From Baffinella frigidus (lineage: Eukaryota > Cryptophyceae > Cryptomonadales > Baffinellaceae), in contig MU646326.1 in NCBI GenBank assembly GCA_026770585.1, positions 462,280 through 472,787 of the forward strand: 10,508 bases of DNA. Reading direction: 5' to 3'. A program made the translations under genes and the position numbers. The notes under the pieces are model-generated. The model ran no database searches and was not told the origin of the DNA. It saw nothing but the letters and a program-made list of their open reading frames with translations. Of the stretch, positions 6,141-10,508 are shown one piece after another. Every line of letters starts with the position of its first letter. Within the stretch, counting starts at the first letter, position 1.

Positions 6141-6346
6141 ATCCACACGAGGCTATCCATGCGAACAGATTCACAAGTCAATCATTGAATTATTGCCCAG
6201 GAAACACGCCAAAAGTCAGCAAATGATCACGTTTCCGCCCGCTGAGCGGTCGGACTTGTGTAAAGTATCAAGGCTTTCATCTGAAAATTACTACACACGT
6301 TTACAATCGACATTTATTCTGTTCGCATAGGTAGCCTCGTGTGGAT
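6141..6346. mobile_element. MITE family CCACACGAGG, copy 2, 206 bp
   Basis: The 29-bp termini (6141-6169 and 6318-6346) differ at 2 positions. The first ~110 bp match copy 1 at 4552 with few changes, but the right arm of the central palindrome is replaced by other sequence that includes TGAAAATTACTACACA (6282-6297). It is flanked by a 24-bp direct repeat, CCCCCAAACCCTTGAACC... (6111-6134 and 6348-6371), and outside that by the 38-bp repeat (6066-6103 and 6378-6415). Confidence 0.9.
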
Positions 6347-6384
6347 GCCCCCAAACCCTTGAACCCCGACCGCTACCCCCTCAG

Positions 6385-6483
6385 GTCCCGACGGAGAACG
6401 GCACGGCGAGCGTGCAGATCCTCATCGACATCGAGAAGTTCCTCAACCCCACCATCGGCGACAACGCGACCTACCCCCTCCAG
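6385..6483 (+). CDS. Exon-like island B (33 codons), unknown product
   Basis: The strongest coding signal in the window. A 99-nt phase-0 frame follows CAG (6382-6384): VPTENGTASVQILIDIEKFL and then NPTIGDNATYPLQ. All 33 codons end in G or C. Upstream is CTACCCCCTCAG, a pyrimidine tract with AG. It ends CTCCAG followed by GCATTC, so a GC-type donor is possible. The final part (DNATYPLQ) recurs at 6670-6693 with one mismatch, and the first 10 codons at 6073-6103. The peptide has a short hydrophobic stretch (ILIDIEKFL) and an Asn-Ala-Thr sequon; I do not recognise a family. It may be a true exon of a + strand gene or a duplicated exon. Confidence 0.4.
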
Positions 6484-6567
6484 GCATTCCGCAGGCTAAA
6501 ACTCCCTTCGTAGCCCGCTGTGTGGGACACTAACGTCCTGAAAACCGTTTTTTGTGTGACCCAACCC

Positions 6568-6590
6568 CGGGCCTGATTCGGGCCGGGCTC
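6568..6590. repeat. GC-rich imperfect hairpin
   Basis: CCCGGGCC and CGGGCCGGG around TGATT can pair imperfectly. It lies in 6490-6660, where I see no gene. 6504-6520 (CCCTTCGTAGCCCGCTG) is exactly inverted at 8584-8600. Confidence 0.45.
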
Positions 6591-6669
6591 GAAAGGCACG
6601 CAGGGAAGGTTCAGTAGTACCTCTACTTAGGCGAGGCACTTGACTGGCATCTATAGGACAACGTCCTGA

Positions 6670-6693
6670 ACAACGCGACCTACCCCTTCCAGG
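6670..6693 (+). pseudogene. Fragment of island B end
   Basis: Matches 6461-6484 at 23 of 24 positions; the one change (CTC to TTC) would alter Leu to Phe. The preceding AACGTCCTGAACAAC could extend the frame (Asn-Val-Leu-Asn). Too short to interpret alone. Confidence 0.4.
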
Positions 6694-6763
6694 GTCGCTC
6701 CGTTGCCTAGCAGATTATTTTTGAGGTTTTGGCTTGACGTTGGAGCCAGTTCCTACGTTGAGG

Positions 6764-6866
6764 GGATTGCCTACAGTAGGAGCCCCCCTCCCTACGACTT
6801 TTAAAGACGTTTTTGTTTTAAACGTCGTAGGAGGAGGGGGGGGTCCTACCGTAGGCTAAGGGGTCC
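6764..6866. mobile_element. CCTACNGTAGG hairpin element, copy 1
   Basis: 103 bp of inverted-repeat structure: GCCTACAGTAGG...CCCTACGAC and GTCGTAGG...CCTACCGTAGGC around a TTTTAAAGACG loop. Its reverse complement matches 8294-8394 over the full length with roughly a dozen differences, so these are two copies of one mobile or duplicated element in opposite orientation. Confidence 0.87.
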
Positions 6867-6888
6867 GCGAAGACATCATTGTCTTCGC
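6867..6888. repeat. Perfect 9-bp hairpin
   Basis: GCGAAGACA, loop TCAT, TGTCTTCGC. It directly abuts the end of the preceding element. Confidence 0.75.
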
Positions 6889-6898
6889 CATGAACTCA

Positions 6899-7235
6899 CG
6901 CAGGAGTGCCGGTGTGTACCTGTCTCGATTGAAGGTGGTTGGAAGCTGACAGCAATCCCAACCCCTGCAGGGGGTCTGAGGCACAGGCCATCAGGAGTGC
7001 CGGTAAGCACCGGCACTCCTGATTCAGGACCCAACCTCCTGGTTCAGGACCCAATCGATTCAGGGCCCAATCCGGCTGTCTCCCCACAAACAACCCCTGC
7101 AACCCAACCTCCTGGATCAAGAGTGCCGGTGCTAGCCGGTGCGCGGTCTCAGTTTTATGGGGAGCCCAGTTTTAAGCTGGCAGCGATCCTAAAGCCTACA
7201 CCCTTGACCAGGAGTGCCGGTGCGTGCCTGTCTTG
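6899..7235 (+). pseudogene. Cluster of broken copies of island C start
   Basis: CAGGAGTGCCGGTG or near variants occur at about 6900, 6993, 7121 (AAGAGTGCCGGTG) and 7210, and inverted at 7009-7021. Read from GAG they give Glu-Cys-Arg-Cys, as in island C at 7855. The 6900 and 7121 copies also share a downstream AAGCTGRCAGCRATCC. The 7210 copy parallels island C for about 80 bp (GGACTGCGC, GCGACTGCTT, GCCGGAG) but has frame-shifting indels in a T run. A 20-bp tandem repeat CTCCTGATTCAGGACCCAA sits at 7016-7071. Confidence 0.5.
6990..7023. repeat. Perfect 15-bp hairpin of the GAGTGCCGG motif
   Basis: ATCAGGAGTGCCGGT, loop AAGC, then the exact inverse. It is formed by two opposite copies of the motif that starts island C. 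Confidence 0.88.
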
Positions 7236-7315
7236 GACTGCGCATTTTTTTTCTCGAAAGCCGCGACTGCTTCCGTGCCACGCCGGAGGGTTCGAAACAT
7301 CCACTTTTGACATCT

Positions 7316-7367
7316 TTCAAGGGGAAACCCTTGAATGCTTAAGTCAACCGCGACAGACCTGTCGCGG
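7316..7367. repeat. Two adjacent perfect hairpins
   Basis: TTCAAGGG-GAAA-CCCTTGAA (7316-7335, GNRA-type tetraloop if transcribed) and CCGCGACAG-AC-CTGTCGCGG (7348-7367). Two stable stems 12 bp apart could be RNA structures; no T run follows and I do not recognise an RNA family. Confidence 0.7.
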
Positions 7368-7430
7368 ATAAGGCGTCGGTTTCCCTCGAGCCCTCTGGCG
7401 TGGTGTGGACGTGGTACAGGGTGGGGGCGA

Positions 7431-7560
7431 GCTCTACAGGGGTACCTCGCTCACAAGAAACTGCCCCCCCCCTAGGACCACCATAGGGCGCTAGGCATAG
7501 GCCTACTGTAGGGTCCTAGGAGGAGCGGGTTTATTATGAGCGAGGTACCCCTGTAGGAGC
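7431..7560. mobile_element. Hairpin element with CCTACNGTAGG core, 130 bp
   Basis: Outer arms GCTCTACAGGGGTACCTCGCTCA (7431 onward) and the inverse at about 7537-7560 are near-identical. Internally CCTAGGACC pairs with GGTCCTAGG, and CCTACTGTAGG lies at 7502-7512. It belongs with the other palindrome hairpins but has different outer ends, which contain the GCGAGGTACC motif. Confidence 0.78.
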
Positions 7561-7613
7561 CCTGGGGCCGAGAAGGTTGTGAAAAAACGTCGCACCCGCT
7601 GCCGAGCGTGGCG

Positions 7614-7679
7614 ACTGAGGTGTGACTGAGGAGTGACTGAGGTGTGACTGAGGTGTGACTGAGGTGTAACTGAGGTGTG
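7614..7679. repeat. 11-bp minisatellite, 6 units
   Basis: Six exact-length units ACTGAGGTGTG with single-base variants (GAGGAGTG, GAGGTGTA). Confidence 0.95.
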
Positions 7680-7722
7680 CTCAGCTCAGACACCGTTGCA
7701 CGGCCGGCGGGAACATGTTTCT

Positions 7723-7822
7723 AAAGTCAACCCCGGTATAAACCGTCAACTTTTGAGGAGATGGGCGCGCGGATCTGGCGTGTTCGGATCCTGAAGTTGA
7801 CACTTTGCACGGGGGTTGACTT
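7723..7822. mobile_element. GTCAAC inverted-repeat element, about 100 bp
   Basis: AAGTCAACCCC...GTCAACTTTTGAGG on the left and the inverse AGTTGAC...GGGGGTTGACTT on the right form an imperfect inverted repeat of about 35-bp arms. It shares the AAGTCAAC half-site with the elements at 4972 and 8121 but not their ends, so membership is uncertain. Confidence 0.6.
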
Positions 7823-7854
7823 CATCTTTTAAAAAACGTTTTTTTTCCTCGCAG

Positions 7855-7974
7855 GAGTGCCGGTGCTTGCCGGTGTTCGACTGCGCGATCCCCCCGTGCC
7901 TCGATTCGTGCGACTGCTTTCACATGCCGGAGACAGGTTGCGAGCTCCTGCCGATCCGCCGCACCCGCTATCAG
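7855..7974 (+). CDS. Exon-like island C, Cys-rich (40 codons)
   Basis: A T-rich tract (7839-7848) and CCTCGCAG precede GAG at 7855, a good 3' splice site shape. The 120-nt phase-0 frame reads ECRCLPVFDCAIPPCLDSCD then CFHMPETGCELLPIRRTRYQ, and ends TATCAG followed by GTCCTT, a plausible GT donor. Seven cysteines follow the pattern C-x-C-x5-C-x4-C-x3-C-x-C-x7-C. Third positions are G/C in 35 of 40 codons. The spacing suggests a small disulfide-rich or metal-binding module, but I cannot name the family. The last 28 nt plus CAG-GTC recur at 8085-8115, and the start recurs several times at 6.9-7.2 kb, so this module is a repeatedly duplicated piece. Confidence 0.4.
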
Positions 7975-8030
7975 GTCCTTCCAGCCCCCCCCCCCACAGC
8001 GGACTTCGAAGGGATTTTGAATAACCTCTA

Positions 8031-8086
8031 AGCGATAAGACCTAGGACCATACGGTAGGCAACCCGTAGGGGCATAGGGGGGTTCC
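8031..8086 (+). repeat. 56-bp inverted repeat, left copy
   Basis: The reverse complement of 8645-8700 matches here with 3 differences over 56 bp (AGCGATAAGACCTA ... GGGGGGTTCC). Similarity extends weakly about 13 bp upstream. It contains the CATACGGTAGGC variant of the palindrome. Confidence 0.92.
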
Positions 8087-8115
8087 TGCCGATCCGCCGC
8101 ACCCGCTATCAGGTC
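8085..8115 (+). pseudogene. Copy of island C end
   Basis: 31 bp identical to 7947-7977 (CCTGCCGATCCGCCGC ... CAGGTC), 138 bp downstream. It includes the putative donor CAG-GT. Confidence 0.6.
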
Positions 8116-8120
8116 GGCCA

Positions 8121-8261
8121 CTTTAGACGTGATGGTGGTCAATCAAAAGTCAACTCCCTTACAAGTTCCAACTCTGAGTTGGAAGTTGGCACAGTCAGTT
8201 GACTAGAAGGCTAGGGGAGTTGGCTTTTGCGATTGCCTCCCCCCAGGTTTAGCGTAGTCTC
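8121..8261. mobile_element. MITE family GTCAAC, copy 2, about 141 bp
   Basis: In the opposite orientation to 4972-5108: it starts CTTTAGACGTGATGG...CAATCAAAAGTCAACTCCC and ends GGGAGTTGGCTTTTGCGATTG...AGGTTTAGCGTAG. Both termini match the other copy; the interior differs and has its own hairpin (CAAGTTCCAACTC / GAGTTGGAAGTTG, 8163-8188). No target duplication is clear. Confidence 0.85.
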
Positions 8262-8293
8262 CAGCCCCCCTAATGCCACAAGCTAATGCCAGC

Positions 8294-8394
8294 GGACCCC
8301 TTAGCCTACGGTAGGAACCCCCCTCCTCCTACGACGTTTAAAACAAAAAGGTCCTAAAAAGTCGTAGGAGGGGGGCTCCTACTGTAGGCAATCC
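8294..8394. mobile_element. CCTACNGTAGG hairpin element, copy 2
   Basis: Inverted relative to 6764-6866. Arms GGACCCCTTAGCCTACGGTA... and ...TACTGTAGGCAATCC surround TTTAAAACAAAAAGGTCC. Confidence 0.87.
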
Positions 8395-8469
8395 GTAGGC
8401 TCTAAGTACCTCGCTGGCGTTAGCTTTTCAGATGACCCCGTGGCACGCTGCACGCTACCCTCACACTAA

Positions 8470-8510
8470 GTGACTAACTATCTTTTCATCCATCTCTCCT
8501 TCTTTCTTAG
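8470..8510 (+). other. Candidate 3' splice site
   Basis: GTGACTAAC (branch-like) is followed by a long pyrimidine tract TATCTTTTCATCCATCTC... ending TTCTTTCTTAG at 8510. This is a textbook acceptor arrangement. A frame stays open after it to 8709, but that frame runs through a hairpin and a repeated segment and lacks the G/C third-position bias of the other islands, so the exon itself is doubtful. Confidence 0.35.
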
Positions 8511-8603
8511 TATCTATCGATCCACCCTCCCTAGTCCGCACCACCCCAAATTCCCGCTTCAAGGTGCCGTCCCTAGTACCACGCAGCGGGCTACGAAGGG
8601 ATT

Positions 8604-8624
8604 GTCGGCCCATTTTGGGCCGAC
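8604..8624. repeat. GC-rich perfect hairpin
   Basis: GTCGGCCCA, loop TTT, TGGGCCGAC. The centre contains CCATTTTGG. It lies next to the sequence inverted at 6504-6520. Confidence 0.75.
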
Positions 8625-8644
8625 TTTCCGTGACCTTGTCCGAA

Positions 8645-8700
8645 GGAACCCCCCTATGTCCCTACGGGTTGCCTACCGTAGGGTCGTAGGTCTTATCGCT
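8645..8700 (-). repeat. 56-bp inverted repeat, right copy
   Basis: Partner of 8031-8086. It contains CCTACCGTAGG (8672-8682). The DNA after it (8701-8870) shows no gene or repeat that I can support. Confidence 0.92.
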
Positions 8701-8869
8701 GAAGGTTGATTCGCAATCGCGTCCAAGTCCGCTGTGTGGCCCCCCAAATTCGCCAAAGGTCAAATAGCCGAATCCGGCTCTCTCTCCCACAAAGAACTCA
8801 AGTCCAAAGATCTTGCGTGGTAACCTATCCTTCATGTGCCCACAGGGTGAATACCCACCCCGACTCGCC

Positions 8870-8915
8870 CTAGGCAGGTCCTAGGACCCTACCGTAGGGT
8901 TTATGATCCTACTAG
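8870..8915. repeat. CCTAGG/CCTACCGTAGG palindrome cluster
   Basis: CCTAGGCAGGTCCTAGG followed by ACCCTACCGTAGGGT. It looks like a fragment of the palindrome hairpin family. The DNA from 8916 to 9050 shows nothing recognised. Confidence 0.6.
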
Positions 8916-9059
8916 CCACGTAAGTTATTGGCAGATTTTTAAATTTCCGCCAGCAAGAAGCTCCGATTCCCAGCACTTTTGGCGTGTTTCCCGGGTAGAA
9001 TTAACATTACTCGAACATCGTATAGTAAAATGAAATTACAGGTTATGGCATGGCCTGTG

Positions 9060-9168
9060 CCTCAGGACCGTGTGTCCCCACCTCAGAGTCGTGTGTCCCC
9101 ACCTCACAACGGTTTGTCCCCACCTCAGAAATCTGCCCTGTGCTGCCTTGTGCTGCCCTGTGCTGCCA
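9060..9168. repeat. 21-bp and 10-bp minisatellites
   Basis: Three 21-bp units CCTCAGAGTCGTGTGTCCCCA (9060-9122) plus a partial one run into a 10-bp repeat TGCTGCCCTG (about 9131-9168). The 21-bp unit resembles the 5.2-5.5 kb minisatellite (shared AGAGTCGTG and the same period), which suggests a common origin. Confidence 0.9.
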
Positions 9169-9219
9169 CACTCTGTTTGCGCTCGTCAATCTGCCTCCCC
9201 CGAGCCCAGTACTGATACA

Positions 9220-9387
9220 GCGCTGTGCAGAGAGGTTGGCCACCGGAAAATGGGAAATTGGGGAGATTGGCGCCGTTGATATCCACTTTTGAGAATTTCC
9301 TGGTACTAAATTTCTCAAAAGTGGACAAACACGGCTCCAATTTCTCAATTTCCCAATTCCCGGGTGGCCAACTTCTCGGCGCACCGC
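9220..9387. mobile_element. Long hairpin element, 168 bp
   Basis: Arms of about 80 bp: GCGCTGTGCAGAGAGGTTGGCCACC ... TCCACTTTTGAGAA on the left and the inverse on the right, with a loop around TCCTGGTACTAAA. The arms are diverged but alignable throughout, with perfect stretches (GTTGGCCACC, CACTTTTGAGAA). No coding capacity; a snapback MITE, or the source of a hairpin RNA if transcribed. Confidence 0.8.
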
Positions 9388-9418
9388 TCTACCGGGCGTG
9401 AGCGGCGCTGGCGGCCAG

Positions 9419-9462
9419 CGGAATTGGAGCTCTTTGCCGGCGGAATTGGAGCTCTTTTCCGG
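9419..9462. repeat. 22-bp tandem duplication
   Basis: Two units CGGAATTGGAGCTCTTTGCCGG with one mismatch. A related single copy (GAATTGGAGCTGTTTGCCGCCGG) lies at about 3212-3234. Followed by a 16-bp palindrome GTGTGAGATCTCACAC (9467-9482). Confidence 0.88.
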
Positions 9463-9539
9463 CGGAGTGTGAGATCTCACACCGGAAGGGTAACACGCGG
9501 CGCCTGGACCCTGAATCCTAAACCCTGAAACCTCAACAG

Positions 9540-9656
9540 ATCTCGACGGACAACATTCGGCACCTGGAATGCAGCATCGCGCTCTGCAGCAGTTCAGACG
9601 GCCACATATGTCATAAGTCAACGTGCACCACAAAAACGGCCACTTACCCCATAAGT
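9540..9656 (+). pseudogene. Diverged copy of island D
   Basis: 9537-9581 is identical to 9993-10037 (45 bp, including the CAG). The frame from ATC at 9540 stays open for 39 codons to TAA at 9657, but after codon 14 it departs from island D. A 38-bp imperfect tandem repeat (ACGGCCAC...CATAAGTYAACGT, 9598-9623 and 9636-9662) fills its end. The tract before it (CCTAAACCCTGAAACCTCAACAG) is telomere-like. Probably a duplicated exon start with a decayed end. Confidence 0.45.
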
Positions 9657-9710
9657 TAACGTTTGCAGTGCTAGCGTCGGTTGGGGTCTAGCCTGCTGCT
9701 CGCGGCCTTC

Positions 9711-9921
9711 CCACTCGAGGCTAGAAGAGGGGGTATTTTAAATGTGGGGTTGTTAAATTCAGTACCAGTCACGGGCATGCTTGGTCGCGTAGCTCAAGTT
9801 ATAACTTGAGCCACGTGACCAGATGCCCCTATATGTATGAAAATTACTACACATTTCTTTTGTTCCTTCACGTGTAAACGAAGCTCTGTTTTAAAATAGT
9901 CAAACTTCTAGCCTCGAGTGG
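9711..9921. mobile_element. MITE family CCACTCGAGG, complete copy, 211 bp
   Basis: The termini CCACTCGAGGCTAGAAG and the inverse CTTCTAGCCTCGAGTGG bound the element, with weaker pairing inward (TATTTTAAA). An inner hairpin GGGCAT...CTCAAGTTAT / ATAACTTGAG...ATGCCC spans 9773-9828, and TGAAAATTACTACACA is at 9838-9853. Truncated relatives lie at 3540-3656 and 3765-3863. The end resembles the CCACACGAGGCTA family at 4552 and 6141. No target duplication is evident. Confidence 0.87.
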
Positions 9922-9930
9922 TCGTCGGCG

Positions 9931-9992
9931 CTGAACCCCTAACCCCTAACCTCTAATCCCTCATCCCAAATCCCTAAACCCTAAACCCTAAG
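9931..9992. repeat. C-rich telomere-like tract
   Basis: CCCCTAA units pass into CCCTAAA, ending CCCTAAGCAG. It sits directly between the MITE and island D and carries several CTAAC branch-like motifs. Confidence 0.9.
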
Positions 9993-9995
9993 CAG

Positions 9996-10094
9996 ATCTC
10001 GACGGACAACATTCGGCACCTGGAATGCAGCATCGCGGCGTGCGACACGGCCACGTGCATCGCGCAGACGCCCGCGCGTGTCTTCAAGATCAAG
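9996..10094 (+). CDS. Exon-like island D (33 codons), unknown product
   Basis: It follows CAG at 9993-9995, in phase 0: ISTDNIRHLECSIAACDTAT then CIAQTPARVFKIK. G/C ends 30 of 33 codons. It ends ATCAAG followed by GTTGGTGTGAG, a plausible GT donor, giving 99 nt, the same length as island B. Cysteines are spaced C-x4-C-x4-C. The start is duplicated at 9540, and the end at 10180-10196 and 10307-10328. No family recognised. Confidence 0.4.
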
Positions 10095-10102
10095 GTTGGT
10101 GT

Positions 10103-10108
10103 GAGAGA

Positions 10109-10148
<40 letters not shown>

Positions 10149-10179
10149 AAGAGAGAGAGAGAGAGAGCGCGCGCGCGCG
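10103..10179. repeat. GA microsatellite passing into GC repeat
   Basis: A (GA)n tract with GGGA and AAAG interruptions to about 10166, then (GC)n to 10179. It lies between two copies of TCTTCAAGATCAAGGTT (10081-10097 and 10180-10196), so it sits inside a roughly 99-bp tandem duplication. Confidence 0.95.
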
Positions 10180-10328
10180 TCTTCAAGATCAAGGTTCATG
10201 CCAAACGCCGACGTTTGGCCTGAACCCGCGGCTGTAAATCTCTATGTTGTAAAATGTGTACGGAGTCGCGTCCAAATCAGTCCAATTCTAGCATGCGAAC
10301 GCCCCCGACGCCCGCGCGTGTCTTCAAG
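10180..10328 (+). pseudogene. Copies of island D end, with a hairpin
   Basis: 10180-10196 repeats the last codons of island D after the microsatellite; 10307-10328 is identical to 10067-10088 (22 bp). Between them a perfect hairpin GCCAAACG-CCGA-CGTTTGGC (10200-10219) and unassigned DNA. Confidence 0.55.
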
Positions 10329-10346
10329 GTCTAGGTGGAGTACCCT

Positions 10347-10399
10347 GAACACTCAACACTCAACACTAAACACTAAACACTAAACACTCAACACTAAAC
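10347..10399. repeat. ACACTCA/ACACTAA heptamer tract
   Basis: Seven-bp units AACACTC and AACACTA, again with the 7-bp period but without the CCC core. Confidence 0.9.
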
Positions 10400-10431
10400 G
10401 CGTACCGAAAAAAACATGGGTGGGAGGGCCC

Positions 10432-10508
10432 GAAACCACAAACCCAAAACCCCAAACCCCAAACCCAAAACCTCAAACCCCAAACCCCAAACCCCAAACC
10501 CCAAACCC
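10432..10508. repeat. CCCCAAA heptamer tract at window end
   Basis: Units of CCCCAAA, with ACCCAAA variants at the left, run to the edge and probably beyond. Confidence 0.92.

Noticed and set aside
7316-7367. Rho-independent terminator or structured RNA gene
   Set aside because: No T run follows the stems, the setting is eukaryotic, and no RNA family was recognised; kept only as hairpins.
7822-8142. 106-codon minus-strand frame with a repeated peptide
   Set aside because: It is antisense to island C and its copied end; the + strand has the stronger third-position bias.
8604-8624. Relic of the dinoflagellate spliced leader (core CCATTTTGG)
   Set aside because: Only the 9-bp core matches and it is explained by the hairpin; the flanks of the leader as I recall it are absent. 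It cannot support the lineage guess.
9043-9633. 196-codon minus-strand frame, the longest in the window
   Set aside because: It runs through a 21-bp minisatellite, a 10-bp repeat, a 168-bp hairpin and a 22-bp tandem repeat, with no domain or codon bias.

Overview
The window looks like repeat-dense nuclear DNA of a eukaryote. It carries many tracts of a 7-bp telomere-type repeat (CCCTAAA/TTTAGGG and derivatives), many short inverted-repeat elements of MITE type, several minisatellites, and no long open reading frame, operon, ribosome-binding site or RNA gene that I recognise. TTTAGGG-type telomeres occur in plants, green algae, dinoflagellates and some other protists. Very GC-rich third codon positions in tiny exon-like islands inside repeat-filled sequence would suit a large-genome alga such as a dinoflagellate, but this is a weak guess and nothing here proves the lineage.

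Layout. 1-301: G-rich TGTAGGG tracts and a 100-bp segment that recurs at 3391-3490. 291-1165: three hairpin elements around a 30-bp minisatellite; the last (980-1162) has an apparent TA target duplication. 1195-2215: heptamer tracts of changing sequence (CTGAACG, AAACAAC/T, CCCCAAA, CCCGAAA, CCCTAAA) with short GC-rich exon-like islands. 2250-2510: a 17-bp satellite. 2514-4550: AT-richer DNA with a 141-bp MITE with TACT target duplication (2900-3040), partial ends of another element family, and a patchwork of short direct repeats. 4552-6346: two copies of one MITE family, an insertion with its empty site also present (4972-5108 against 5578-5668), 21-bp minisatellites, and a long degenerate telomere-like tract. 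6385-8700: exon-like islands, a dispersed motif encoding Glu-Cys-Arg-Cys, and a family of hairpins built around the 11-bp palindrome CCTACNGTAGG. 8701-10508: more minisatellites, a 168-bp hairpin, a 211-bp MITE, a duplicated exon-like island, a GA/GC microsatellite and heptamer tracts up to the window end.

The best candidates for coding function are short (75-120 nt), all on the + strand, in phase 0, almost all G/C at the third codon position, and most directly follow CAG at the end of a pyrimidine-rich, CTAAC-containing, telomere-like tract. They could be exons of one intron-rich + strand gene whose introns are full of heptamer repeats, or shards of duplicated exons carried around by repeats. 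Several have near-copies with frame breaks. I found no complete gene.
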